64,000 bases of DNA from Acidiphilium acidophilum (GTDB lineage Bacteria > Pseudomonadota > Alphaproteobacteria > Acetobacterales > Acetobacteraceae). Location: assembly GCF_033842475.1 (NCBI RefSeq), contig NZ_JAWXYB010000018.1, forward strand, positions 2,711,501 to 2,775,500, in the 5' to 3' direction. The notes under the pieces were generated by a model. The model saw only the letters and a program-made list of their open reading frames with translations, had not been told where the DNA came from and did no database searches. The first letter of the stretch is position 1, and each line of letters opens with the position of its first letter. The translations under genes were made by a program, and so were the position numbers. Shown in pieces: positions 27,263 to 35,952 of this stretch.

Positions 27263-28453
27263 ATGAACACACCGACCACGACCGTTCATACCGGACGGCA
27301 TTTTCTGCAGATCCCGGGGCCGACCAACGTACCGGACCGGGTGCTGCGGGCGATCGATATGCCGACGATCGATCATCGCGGACCGGAATTTGCGGGGCTC
27401 GGCCTCGCGGTGATCGAAGGGGCAAAACGCGTCTTCCGCACCGCGAGCCCGGTGGTAATCTATCCCTCGTCGGGGACCGGGGCGTGGGAGGCGGCGATCG
27501 TCAATACGCTATCGCCCGGGGACCGGGTGCTGATGGCCGAGACCGGGCAGTTCGCGACGCTGTGGCGGACCATGGCAGGGCGGCTGGGCCTGGAGGTGGA
27601 TTTTATCGAGGGCGATTGGCGGCACGGGGCCGATCCGGCGGCGATCGGCGCGCGGCTGGCAGAGGATCGGGGCCACACCATCAAGGCGGTGATGGTGGTG
27701 CACAACGAAACCTCGACCGGGGTGACCAGCCGGATTCCGGAAATCAGGCGGGCGATCGATCAGGCGAGCCATCCGGCGCTGCTGTTGGTCGATACGATTT
27801 CCTCGCTCGGTTCGATCGATTACCGGCACGATGAATGGGGTGTGGATGTCACGGTCGGGGGATCGCAAAAGGGGCTGATGCTGCCGCCGGGGCTGGGGTT
27901 CAACGCGGTTTCGGACAAGGCGCTGGCGGCGGCGGCGGCGAATACGAGCCGGCGGTCCTACTGGGACTGGCACGAGATCATCGCGGCAAACCGCACCGGA
28001 TACTGGCCCTACACCCCGGCGACCAATCTGCTCTACGGGCTGCGCGAGGCCATCACGATGCTCGAGGAGGAAGGGCTGGAGGCGGTGTTCGCGCGGCACG
28101 ACCGCCACGCGGCGGCGACGCGGGCGGCGGTGCGCGCCTGGGGGATGGAGATCCTGTGCGCCGACCCGCGCGAGTATTCCAGTGCCCTGACCGCCGTGAT
28201 GATGCCCGACGGGCATGATGCCGACCAGTTCCGCGAGGCGGTGCTTGCGCGGTTCGACATGTCGCTCGGCACCGGACTGGCGCGGCTGAAGGGGCGGGTA
28301 TTCCGGATCGGGCATCTCGGTCATTTCAACGATCTGATGCTGATGGGCACGCTTGCCGGCGTGGAGATGGGGTTCGAGGTCGCGGGCGTACCCTACCGCG
28401 AGGGTGGGGTACGCGCGGCAATGGACGTGCTGAGCGGAAAGGCGCGGCCCTAG
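27263..28453 (+). CDS. Serine-glyoxylate/alanine-glyoxylate-type aminotransferase
   Basis: A 396-residue class V PLP aminotransferase. It begins GRHFLQIPGPTNVPDRVLRA, the typical start of serine-glyoxylate aminotransferases. PSSGTGAWEAA, VDTISSLGSIDY and the PLP lysine in VGGSQKGLMLPPG (about residue 200) are present. It would convert glyoxylate plus serine or alanine to glycine plus hydroxypyruvate or pyruvate. In this operon it probably removes glyoxylate made by aldol cleavage and oxidation, which is inference. Confidence 0.9.
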   Translation: MNTPTTTVHTGRHFLQIPGPTNVPDRVLRAIDMPTIDHRGPEFAGLGLAVIEGAKRVFRTASPVVIYPSSGTGAWEAAIVNTLSPGDRVLMAETGQFATLWRTMAGRLGLEVDFIEGDWRHGADPAAIGARLAEDRGHTIKAVMVVHNETSTGVTSRIPEIRRAIDQASHPALLLVDTISSLGSIDYRHDEWGVDVTVGGSQKGLMLPPGLGFNAVSDKALAAAAANTSRRSYWDWHEIIAANRTGYWPYTPATNLLYGLREAITMLEEEGLEAVFARHDRHAAATRAAVRAWGMEILCADPREYSSALTAVMMPDGHDADQFREAVLARFDMSLGTGLARLKGRVFRIGHLGHFNDLMLMGTLAGVEMGFEVAGVPYREGGVRAAMDVLSGKARP

Positions 28454-28507
28454 CAGCGGCGTTCGATACGGTTCGATTGGAATAACAAATAAACGGAGGG
28501 AATGACC

Positions 28508-29812
28508 ATGTCGACCACGATGAGCCGGACCCCGCGACTGCGGACGATCCAGCGATCCGCCTTGACCATGCTGGTGCTTTCAGGGGCGGTAAATTACATC
28601 GACCGCGCCACGCTCGCGGTCGGCAACCCGCTGATCCGCAAGGACCTCGGCCTGTCGGTGGCCGATATGGGGTTCCTGCTGTCGGCGTTTTTATGGTCCT
28701 ACGCCTTCGCGCAACTGCCGATGGGCGCGATGGTGGACCGGTTCCGCCCCCGCATCCTGCTCACCGTGGGGCTGGCGCTGTGGTCGGCGGCGCAGGTCGC
28801 GAGCGGACTGGTGGGGAGCTTCGGGCAGTTCTATGTCGCGCGGATCGCGCTCGGCATCGGTGAGGCGCCGCAGTTTCCCTCCGCCAGCCGGGTGACGCGC
28901 GACTGGTTCAACCCGCGCGACCGTGGCTTGTCGTCCGGGATCTGGAATACCGCCGGCCCGCTCGGCACCGCACTCGGCGTGCCGCTGCTGACCGTGCTGA
29001 TGCTGAATTTCGGCTGGCGCTGGATGTTCATTCTGATGGGGATTGCCGGGCTTGTGGTCGCAGTGATCTGGTACGCAGTGTACCGCAACCCGCCGGAGGT
29101 GGCGCTGACCGCCGAGGAAAACGCCTATCGGACCCAGGGCGACGCGGCGGACCAGCGCCATCACATGACGTTCCGGGAGTGGCGGATGCTGTTCAGGTTC
29201 CGCACGACCTGGGGGATGATCGTCGGGTATTTCGGGTGCATCTATATGACGTGGATCTATTTCGCGTGGTTGCCGGGGTATTTCGAGATCCAGCGGCATA
29301 TGAGCGTCAAATATACCGGGATCGCAGCGGCGATTCCGTTTGCCTGGGGCGTGGTCGGGTCGCTGTGCGGCGGGTATCTGGCGGATGTGCTGGTACGGCG
29401 CGGCGTCGGGCAGGTAAACAGCCGCAAATATCCGGCGGGGCTCGCGCTGATCGGGACGGCGGCTTTCACGATCGCGGCGGCCTATGTGTCGAGCAATAAT
29501 CTGGCGATCGCGTTCATTTCGGCGGCGATTTTCCTGCTCTACATCACCAGCACCTGCTCCTGGGCGCTCAGCTCGGTCGCGGTGCCGCCGAACCTGACCG
29601 CCTCGGTGGGGGCGATGCAGAATTTCGGCGGTTATCTCGGTGGCGCGCTGGCGCCCACGGTGACCGGGCTGATCGTGGCCGCGACGGGCTCGTTCGTGCT
29701 TGCTCTGGTGGTCGGCGCGGTGGTCAGTCTGGTCTCCGCGGCTTCCTATCTGTTCGTGGTGAAAAACCCGATCACCACGGCGCAGATCGACCGTCTGCCG
29801 GCGGCGCCATGA
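28508..29812 (+). CDS. MFS transporter, anion:cation symporter (hexuronate/glucarate-like)
   Basis: A 434-residue protein with 12 predicted helices. Helix 1 carries SGAVNYIDRATLAVGNPLIR, the wording typical of the ACS family that imports glucarate, hexuronates and other organic anions. The loop 2-3 motif is GAMVDRFRPRILL. A GGAGG site at 28495-28499 is eight bases before ATG 28508 but only two before ATG 28502, so the later start was chosen. It supports a sugar-acid substrate for the operon. Confidence 0.88.
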   Translation: MSTTMSRTPRLRTIQRSALTMLVLSGAVNYIDRATLAVGNPLIRKDLGLSVADMGFLLSAFLWSYAFAQLPMGAMVDRFRPRILLTVGLALWSAAQVASGLVGSFGQFYVARIALGIGEAPQFPSASRVTRDWFNPRDRGLSSGIWNTAGPLGTALGVPLLTVLMLNFGWRWMFILMGIAGLVVAVIWYAVYRNPPEVALTAEENAYRTQGDAADQRHHMTFREWRMLFRFRTTWGMIVGYFGCIYMTWIYFAWLPGYFEIQRHMSVKYTGIAAAIPFAWGVVGSLCGGYLADVLVRRGVGQVNSRKYPAGLALIGTAAFTIAAAYVSSNNLAIAFISAAIFLLYITSTCSWALSSVAVPPNLTASVGAMQNFGGYLGGALAPTVTGLIVAATGSFVLALVVGAVVSLVSAASYLFVVKNPITTAQIDRLPAAP

Positions 29813-30219
29813 CCCCTGCCCTGCCCCTTGCGCTGGCGCGCGCGGTGCTCCAACGGGCGCTCGACCTCGCGGGGGCGGCGGATGCCGGGAGACCGGTATG
29901 CGTTGCGGTATGCGATGCGCAGGGGTTTCTGGTGTGCTTCGCGCGATCGGACGGGGCGCCGGTTCGGAGTATCGAACTCGCGCAGGGCAAGGCCTATTCG
30001 GCGGCGCGGATGGGGGTTACGACCTGCGCGTTTCTGGAGCGCATCCACCGCGAGCGGATCGAGCCCGGATATTTCTGCGACCCGCGCCTGACCGCGCTGC
30101 CGGGCGGGGGTGTGATGCGGGATGGCACGGGGATGGTGATCGGCGGGGTCGGGGTGAGCGGGCTGACCTCGCGCGAGGATCAACTCGTGGCAGATCAGGC
30201 GGCCGTGGTAACCGGGTGA
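29809..30219 (+). CDS. GlcG/HbpS-family (DUF336) protein
   Basis: A 136-residue single-domain protein that starts inside the MFS stop (ATGA). The family blocks are CVAVCDAQGFLVCFARSDGA, GKAYSAARMGV, LPGGGVMRDG and IGGVGVSGLTSREDQLVADQ. GlcG-like proteins accompany glycolate and diol catabolic genes; some relatives bind heme or corrinoid. Its job here is unknown, but the association with two-carbon acid metabolism fits the neighbours. Confidence 0.85.
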   Translation: MTPALPLALARAVLQRALDLAGAADAGRPVCVAVCDAQGFLVCFARSDGAPVRSIELAQGKAYSAARMGVTTCAFLERIHRERIEPGYFCDPRLTALPGGGVMRDGTGMVIGGVGVSGLTSREDQLVADQAAVVTG

Positions 30220-30249
30220 GACGGATGGTCGTGATGAAGGGGAAAGCGA

Positions 30250-30954
30250 ATGAGTGATCTTGACGAACGGTTTTCGGTTCTTGCTGCGGTTTCAACCGCG
30301 ACGGTGACGACCGTGCTGCTCAAGGAGGGGCTGCGCAATGTGTGGCTGCGCGGGACGATGCCGCTCCGGGCGGGTCAGGGGCGGCTGGTCGGGCGCGCGT
30401 TCACCCTGCGTTTCGTGCCCGCACGGGAGGATCTGGCGACGCCGGCCTCCTGGAGCTCGCCGACCTCGACACGGGGTGCGATCGAGGCGATGCCGACAGG
30501 GTGCATCGCCGTCGCCGATGCCATGGGGGTGACCGATGCGGGGATTTTCGGGGATATTCTCTGTGCCCGCATGCGGGTGCGCGGGGTCGCCGGGCTGGTG
30601 ACCGATGGGGTGATGCGCGACGGGGCTGGCGTGCTCGGAACCGGATTGCCGGTATGGTGCCGGGGGGTTGCGGCACCGCCATCGGTCGCGGGGCTGACTT
30701 TCGTGGGGTGGCAGGAGCCGATCGGGTGCGGCGGGGTTGCGGTGTTTCCCGATGATGTCATCGTGGTGGATGACGATGGCGCGGTGGTGATCCCGGCGGC
30801 GCTGCTCGATCATGTCGTCGCGCACGCGCCGGAGCAGGAGCGGCTGGAAGCGTGGATCATGCGCGAGGTGGAGGCCGGGGTGGCGCTGCCCGGCCTGTAT
30901 CCCGCCAATGCCGAAACCCGCGCGCGCTACGAGGCCGACAAGGCACGCTCGTGA
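30250..30954 (+). CDS. RraA-like aldolase/decarboxylase family protein
   Basis: A 234-residue protein of the RraA/HMG-aldolase superfamily. The metal and substrate site is IFGDILCARMRVRGVAGLV followed by TDGVMRDGAG (about residues 100-128), keeping the Arg-Asp pair of the active aldolases. These metal-dependent enzymes cleave 4-hydroxy-2-oxo acids to pyruvate plus an aldehyde or oxo acid. Directly followed (GTGA overlap) by a sugar-acid dehydratase, it is the best candidate for cleaving a 2-keto-3-deoxy acid. Confidence 0.85.
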   Translation: MSDLDERFSVLAAVSTATVTTVLLKEGLRNVWLRGTMPLRAGQGRLVGRAFTLRFVPAREDLATPASWSSPTSTRGAIEAMPTGCIAVADAMGVTDAGIFGDILCARMRVRGVAGLVTDGVMRDGAGVLGTGLPVWCRGVAAPPSVAGLTFVGWQEPIGCGGVAVFPDDVIVVDDDGAVVIPAALLDHVVAHAPEQERLEAWIMREVEAGVALPGLYPANAETRARYEADKARS

Positions 30955-32660
30955 GCGGTTTGCGCAAGGGGCTGACCAGCTACGGCGATGCCGGATTCTC
31001 GCTGTTCCTGCGCAAGGCCTTCATCAAGGCCATGGGCTATTCCGATGATGCGCTGGACCGGCCGATCGTGGGGATCACCAATACCGCGAGCGACTACAAT
31101 CCGTGCCATGGCAATGTGCCGGATCTGATCGAGAGCGCCAAACGCGGGGTGATGCTGGCGGGCGCAATGCCCATGGTGTTTCCGACCATCAGCATTCATG
31201 AGAGTTTTGCGCATCCGACCTCGATGTTCCTGCGCAACCTGATGGCCATGGATACCGAGGAAATGATCCGCGCCCAGCCGATGGATGCGGTGATCGTGAT
31301 CGGCGGGTGCGACAAGACGCTGCCGGCGCAGATCATGGGGGCGGCGAGCGCGGGGTTGCCGACCATCGTGGTGCCGACCGGGCCGATGGTGGTCGGGCAT
31401 CATAAAGGCGAGGTGCTGGGGGCGTGCACCGATTGCCGGCGGCTCTGGGGACAGCACCGGGCCGGGACGATCGATGAAGCCGAAATCGAGACGATCAGCG
31501 GGCGGCTGGCGCCTTCGGTCGGGACATGCATGGTAATGGGCACGGCCAGCACCATGGCCTGCATGATCGAGGCGCTCGGCCTGTCGCTGCCGATGGCCGC
31601 GACCGCGCCGGCCGTGCATGCCGAACGGAGGCGCATTGCAGAGGCGAGCGGGCGGCGGGCAGCGGAGATGGCGGTGGCTGGCGGACCGACGCCGCGCGAG
31701 CTGATCACCCCAGCTTCGGTCCGCAATGCGCTGGCGGTTTTGCAGGCGATCGGCGGATCGACCAACGGGATCATTCATTTGACCGCCATGGCCGGGCGGG
31801 TGGGACTCAAACTCGATCTGGCGGCGCTCGACGAGTTGAGCCGTGAGGTGCCGGTATTGGTCGATTTGAAGCCGTCGGGCGCGCATTACATGGAACATCT
31901 GCATCATGCGGGCGGCGTGCCTGCGCTGCTGCGGGAACTGGCGCCAGCGCTCGATATGGCGTGCGGCACGGTGGCGGGCGGCACGCTGGCCGAGATTGCC
32001 GCCGGGGCGGAGCGCGTGCCGGGGCAGACCGTGATCCGGCCATGGGACGCGCCGTTGCAGGGATCGGGGGCGATTGCGGTGCTGTTCGGGAATCTTGCGC
32101 CGCGCGGGGCGGTGATCAAGCAGTCGGCCGCCTCCCCTGCCCTGCTGCGCCACAAGGGCCGGGCGGTAGTGTTCGACTCAGCCGCGGACATGGCGGCGCG
32201 GATCGACCTCGATGATCTGGATGTGACGGCGGACGACATTCTCGTGCTGCGCCATACCGGGCCGGTCGGCGCGCCGGGGATGCCGGAGGCGGGGTATCTG
32301 CCGATTCCGCTCAAGCTGGCACGGAAAGGTGTGAAAGACATGGTGCGGATTTCGGATGCCCGGATGAGCGGGACCGCGTTCGGCACCATCGTGCTGCATA
32401 TCACCCCGGAATCGGCGGTGGGCGGCCCGTTGGCGCTGGTGCGGACCGGAGACATCATCGCGCTCGACGTCCCGGCCCGACGGATCGACCTGCTGATCGA
32501 TCAGGCCGAATGGGCAACACGGCAGACGGCGCTGAATTTGGCCGCACCGCCATTTGTGCCGGGGCGCGGCTATGCCCGCCTGTTCGCGACCAGCGTGTTG
32601 CAGGCCGATGAAGGGTGCGATTTCGATTTTCTGCGATACGATCAGGGAGAGTCCACATGA
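30951..32660 (+). CDS. IlvD/Edd-family sugar-acid dehydratase
   Basis: A 569-residue iron-sulfur dehydratase starting at a GTG that overlaps the RraA stop (GTGA). Cluster-binding cysteines lie in IGGCDKTLPAQIMG (about residue 120) and GACTDCRRLWGQ (about 159-162), and the substrate loops include SVGTCMVMGTASTMACM and GSTNGIIHL. Motif spacing matches pentonate/hexonate dehydratases more than leucine-pathway IlvD. It would convert an aldonate to the 2-keto-3-deoxy acid. The exact sugar acid is not visible from sequence. Confidence 0.88.
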   Translation: MSGLRKGLTSYGDAGFSLFLRKAFIKAMGYSDDALDRPIVGITNTASDYNPCHGNVPDLIESAKRGVMLAGAMPMVFPTISIHESFAHPTSMFLRNLMAMDTEEMIRAQPMDAVIVIGGCDKTLPAQIMGAASAGLPTIVVPTGPMVVGHHKGEVLGACTDCRRLWGQHRAGTIDEAEIETISGRLAPSVGTCMVMGTASTMACMIEALGLSLPMAATAPAVHAERRRIAEASGRRAAEMAVAGGPTPRELITPASVRNALAVLQAIGGSTNGIIHLTAMAGRVGLKLDLAALDELSREVPVLVDLKPSGAHYMEHLHHAGGVPALLRELAPALDMACGTVAGGTLAEIAAGAERVPGQTVIRPWDAPLQGSGAIAVLFGNLAPRGAVIKQSAASPALLRHKGRAVVFDSAADMAARIDLDDLDVTADDILVLRHTGPVGAPGMPEAGYLPIPLKLARKGVKDMVRISDARMSGTAFGTIVLHITPESAVGGPLALVRTGDIIALDVPARRIDLLIDQAEWATRQTALNLAAPPFVPGRGYARLFATSVLQADEGCDFDFLRYDQGEST

Positions 32661-33625
32661 ATCCACGGGCGAAACTGTTGAGCCTGGGCACGCTGATGCC
32701 GGTGATCGACCAGGCGTTGGAGGCCCGGTTTGAGGTGCTGCGCGAAGGGCCGGCGGGCGATCTGGACGCGGTGATTGCGGCGCATGGCGGGGAGATCCGC
32801 GCAATCGTGACGCGCGGGCAGCGGCGGACCGATGCGGCGTTGATCGGGCGGTTGCCGAAGCTGGAGCTGATCGCGAATTTCGGGGTCGGGTACGATACCG
32901 TCGAGGTGGAGGCCGCCGCCGCGCAGGGCGTGGTGGTGACCAATACGCCGGACGTGCTGAACGACGAGATGGGTGATTTCACCGTCGGGCTGCTGCTGGC
33001 CACCGTGCGGCAGCTTCCCCTTGCGGAACGGCATCTGCGCGGGGGCCATTGGCAGAAAGGGGCGTTTCCGCTCGGGCCGAGCCTGCGCGGGCGGCGGATC
33101 GGGATTGCCGGGATGGGGCGGATCGGGCGGGTGATCGCGCACCGGCTTTCGGGGTTCGACCTGCCGATTTCGTATCATGCCCGGAACCGGGTACCCAATA
33201 TCGACTTTGCGTATCACCCCGATCTGGTCGGGTTGGCCCGCGCGGTCGATGTGCTGATCGTGGTGCTGCCGGGTGGGGAGACCACGCGCCATGCGGTGAA
33301 TGCCGAGGTGCTGGCGGCGCTCGGGGCGGATGGGGTGCTGATCAACGTGGCGCGCGGATCAGTGGTGGATGAGGAGGCATTGATCGCGGCGCTGCGGGAC
33401 GGCACGATATTGGCAGCGGGGCTCGATGTATTCGCCGCCGAACCGCACGTGCCGGACGAATTGGGCGCGATGGATAACGTGGTGCTGGTGCCGCATATCG
33501 GCACCGCGACGCATCACACCCGGGGGTTGATGGCGGATTTGCTGATCCGCAACGTGATGTTGTGGTTCGATGGCGCGGGGCCGGTCACGCCGGTTGCTGA
33601 AACGCCGGTGGTGCGTCGGGGCTGA
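32657..33625 (+). CDS. 2-hydroxyacid dehydrogenase (glyoxylate/hydroxypyruvate reductase-like)
   Basis: A 322-residue NAD(P)-dependent dehydrogenase overlapping the dehydratase stop (ATGA). The nucleotide loop is IGIAGMGRIGRVIAHRL (about residues 151-167). Catalytic Arg, Glu and His lie in INVARGSVVDEEAL, AAEPHVPDEL and VPHIGTATHHT. It would reduce glyoxylate or hydroxypyruvate to glycolate or glycerate, complementing the aminotransferase in the same operon. Its stop is four bases from the stop of the convergent pspF. Confidence 0.9.
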   Translation: MNPRAKLLSLGTLMPVIDQALEARFEVLREGPAGDLDAVIAAHGGEIRAIVTRGQRRTDAALIGRLPKLELIANFGVGYDTVEVEAAAAQGVVVTNTPDVLNDEMGDFTVGLLLATVRQLPLAERHLRGGHWQKGAFPLGPSLRGRRIGIAGMGRIGRVIAHRLSGFDLPISYHARNRVPNIDFAYHPDLVGLARAVDVLIVVLPGGETTRHAVNAEVLAALGADGVLINVARGSVVDEEALIAALRDGTILAAGLDVFAAEPHVPDELGAMDNVVLVPHIGTATHHTRGLMADLLIRNVMLWFDGAGPVTPVAETPVVRRG

Positions 33626-33629
33626 ATGC

Positions 33630-34520
33630 TCAGCGCCGGGCGCGGGGCTCCAGCAACCCGGCTTTGCGAAGGCGGTGCCGGAGCTGGTCGTAAGTAATGC
33701 CAAGGGCGGCGGCGGTGCGGCGCTGGTTGTGGCGGTGTTCGGCCAAAGCGGCGGTGAGGATTGCGGCAGGGTCGGCGGGGCCAGTGACGGCGGATTCCGC
33801 CGTGCCGAACGGATCGAGCCGGATATGGCCGAGCGGTGCATGCCAATCGCTTTCCCGGTAAAGGCTGCGTTCCACCACGTTGCGGAGTTCGCGGACGTTG
33901 CCGGGCCAGGTATGGGTGAGCAATTGATCCCGTGCGGATGAGGTGAAACCGGCGAAGAAATCACGACCGAGTTCGGCGGTCATGCGTTGGGCGAAATGTT
34001 CGGCGAGCAGGAGAATATCCTCGCCGCGCTCGCGCAGCGGCGGGATGCGGATGACGTCGAAGGCGAGGCGGTCGAGCAGGTCGGCCCGGAACTTCCGTTC
34101 CGCGATTCTGGACTGGAGGTTCTCATGGGTCGCGGCGATGACGCGGACATCGACCGCGATGAGCTCGTTGCCGCCGACGCGTTCGAACACGCCGTATTCG
34201 ATGACGCGGAGCAGTTTTTCCTGCACCGCGAGCGAGGCGTTGGCGATTTCGTCGAGAAACAAGGTGCCGTGGTCGGCCAGTTCGAAGCGCGAGGCACGGC
34301 GACGGGTGGCGCCGGTGAAAGCGCCGGCCTCGTGGCCGAATAACTCGGAATCGAGCAGGGATTCGGACAGAGCGCCGCAATTGAGTTGCAGGACCGGCTG
34401 ATTCCAGCGCGGCGAGAGCAGAGCGAGGCGGCTCGCTATGAGTTCCTTGCCGGTGCCGCGTTCGCCGATGACCAGAACCGGGCGGTCGATCGCCGCCAGG
34501 TCGGAGACATGGGCAAGCAT
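33630..34520 (-). CDS. pspF: Phage shock protein operon activator PspF (sigma-54 AAA+)
   Basis: A sigma-54 enhancer-binding protein without a receiver domain. Walker A is GERGTGKELIAS, GAFTGA is the sigma-54 contact loop, Walker B is GTLFLDEI, and the sensor region is RADLLDRLAFDV. A Fis-type helix-turn-helix closes the protein (RRTAAALGITYDQLRHRLRKAG). The given start is the first ATG, but homology (TLIGESTSFRAM) continues at least 11 residues further upstream, where no ATG, GTG or TTG is in frame; the true start may be ATA at 34583 or CTG at 34550. PspA probably restrains it until envelope stress. Confidence 0.9.
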   Translation of the reverse strand: MLAHVSDLAAIDRPVLVIGERGTGKELIASRLALLSPRWNQPVLQLNCGALSESLLDSELFGHEAGAFTGATRRRASRFELADHGTLFLDEIANASLAVQEKLLRVIEYGVFERVGGNELIAVDVRVIAATHENLQSRIAERKFRADLLDRLAFDVIRIPPLRERGEDILLLAEHFAQRMTAELGRDFFAGFTSSARDQLLTHTWPGNVRELRNVVERSLYRESDWHAPLGHIRLDPFGTAESAVTGPADPAAILTAALAEHRHNQRRTAAALGITYDQLRHRLRKAGLLEPRARR

Positions 34521-34691
34521 GGCGCGGAAGCTCGTGCTTTCGCCGATCAGGGTGGCCCGGGCGGCGTTGTTCGTGCCGGATATAGCATAGCTCCTATAAT
34601 TTAGTGCTGAGTATTAGCAAAAACTTTGCGATGGGAAAAGGACAAATCGGCAGCATCGAGGAAAATCAACGGATTGGTTGGGGCCGTTATT

Positions 34692-34708
34692 TTGGCATAA
34701 TTCCTGCA
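34692..34708 (+). promoter_or_regulatory. Sigma-54 promoter of the psp operon
   Basis: TTGGCATAATTCCTGCA has the GG and GC elements separated by exactly ten bases, as required for sigma-54. It lies 43 bases before the pspA start and directly opposite a gene for a sigma-54 activator. Confidence 0.85.
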
Positions 34709-34750
34709 AAGCCCTTCTGCATCGCCTCTCTCACTCGGAAGGAGGATCCC

Positions 34751-35434
34751 ATGGGGATTTTCTCGCGGCTTTCAGACATTGTTAACTCCAACCTCAACGC
34801 CCTGCTCGACCGGGCGGAAGACCCGCAGAAGGTCATTCGTCTGGTGATCCAGGAAATGGAGGATACGCTGGTCGAGGTGCGTTCGGCGGCGGTGCGGCTG
34901 ATTGCCGAACGCCGTGAAGGCGAGCGCAGGATTGTGGCCCTCACCCGGGATCGGGACGAATGGCAGCGCAAGGCCGAATTCGCGGTGCAGCGCGGGCGCG
35001 AAGATCTCGCCAAGGCGGCATTGCTGGCGAAGAGCCGGGCCGCACAGGCAATTGCGGAAGCGCAGACACAGATCGATGCGGTGCAGGCGGCCATCGCGCA
35101 GCAGAACGAGGATGTCGGCAAGTTGCAGGCCAAGCTCGATGACGCGAAATCGCGCGAGAAGGCAATATTGCTGCGCCAGCAGAACGCGACGACGCGGTTG
35201 AAGGTGAAGCAATCCCTCTACGACGAGCGGGTCACCGATGCATTCAGCCGGTTCGAACAGGTCGAACGCAATCTCGACATGATGGAAGGCCGCGCCGAGG
35301 CGTATGATCTGGGGCGGCGACCGGCCGAGCCGAGCGTTGCCGAGGAGTTCGCGGCACTGGAGGCGAACGATCAGGTCGAGCGGGAACTGGCGGAATTGAA
35401 ATCGCGCATCAAGCCTGAAGAAAAAGCCGCCTAA
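34751..35434 (+). CDS. pspA: Phage shock protein A (PspA/IM30 family)
   Basis: A 227-residue coiled-coil protein starting MGIFSRLSDIVNSNLNALLD, the membrane-binding amphipathic helix, with the family motif DRAEDPQKVIRLVIQEMEDTL (split here around residues 20-40). The rest is heptad-rich helix to the C-terminus. PspA binds stressed membranes as oligomers and inhibits PspF. A GGAGGA site precedes the ATG. A small hairpin (35426-35439) overlaps its stop codon and might reduce expression of the genes behind it. Confidence 0.95.
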   Translation: MGIFSRLSDIVNSNLNALLDRAEDPQKVIRLVIQEMEDTLVEVRSAAVRLIAERREGERRIVALTRDRDEWQRKAEFAVQRGREDLAKAALLAKSRAAQAIAEAQTQIDAVQAAIAQQNEDVGKLQAKLDDAKSREKAILLRQQNATTRLKVKQSLYDERVTDAFSRFEQVERNLDMMEGRAEAYDLGRRPAEPSVAEEFAALEANDQVERELAELKSRIKPEEKAA

Positions 35435-35460
35435 GCGGCCATCGAACGAGGAGAGGTTTC

Positions 35461-35691
35461 ATGTCTGATTTTCTGGCCCTGATGATCCCGATCGTGGCGA
35501 TCGCCGGCGCATATGCCCTGTCCGCTTACAAGATTTATGTGCGCAGCCGGGGTGCCGGGCTCACGGGGAATGATCGGCAACTGATCGAAAGCCTTTCCGC
35601 GACCGCGCAACGGCTGGAGCAGCGGGTGACGGCACTGGAGCGCGCCCTGCTCGATGCCGAGTTGCCGTATTCACGCGGGACGGAGGTCTAG
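35461..35691 (+). CDS. pspB: PspB-like membrane protein, copy 1
   Basis: A 76-residue protein with an N-terminal membrane helix (LALMIPIVAIAGAYALSAYKI) and a C-terminal coiled coil (TAQRLEQRVTALERALLDAE). This is the PspB layout of an envelope-stress sensor working with PspC. It is followed two bases later by a second gene with the same coil, so one of the two probably arose by duplication. Confidence 0.8.
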   Translation: MSDFLALMIPIVAIAGAYALSAYKIYVRSRGAGLTGNDRQLIESLSATAQRLEQRVTALERALLDAELPYSRGTEV

Positions 35692-35693
35692 CC

Positions 35694-35933
35694 ATGCCCG
35701 ACACGACATTGGTTGCTGTGGCAGTGCCGCTGGGTGGTGCGTTCATGCTGTTCGTGGCGCCGGTCTGGCTATGGCTGCACTACCGGCGCGACCGGGGACG
35801 CGGGCCGGACCAGCAGAGGCTGGAAGCCGGGATGGCCAATCTTGCCGCAAACGCGCAACGCCTGGAGGCGCGGGTGGCGACGCTGGAACGAGCCTTGCTC
35901 GACGCCGAACATACTGATTTCACACGGGTTTGA
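35694..35933 (+). CDS. PspB-like membrane protein, copy 2
   Basis: A 79-residue protein with a membrane helix (LVAVAVPLGGAFMLFVAPVW) and a C-terminal coil NAQRLEARVATLERALLDAE that is almost the same as in copy 1. The membrane halves differ more than the coils. It may form a mixed oligomer with copy 1 or bind a different partner; nothing else tells the role. Confidence 0.75.
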   Translation: MPDTTLVAVAVPLGGAFMLFVAPVWLWLHYRRDRGRGPDQQRLEAGMANLAANAQRLEARVATLERALLDAEHTDFTRV

Positions 35934-35952
35934 CCCGATAGGACACCACAAG

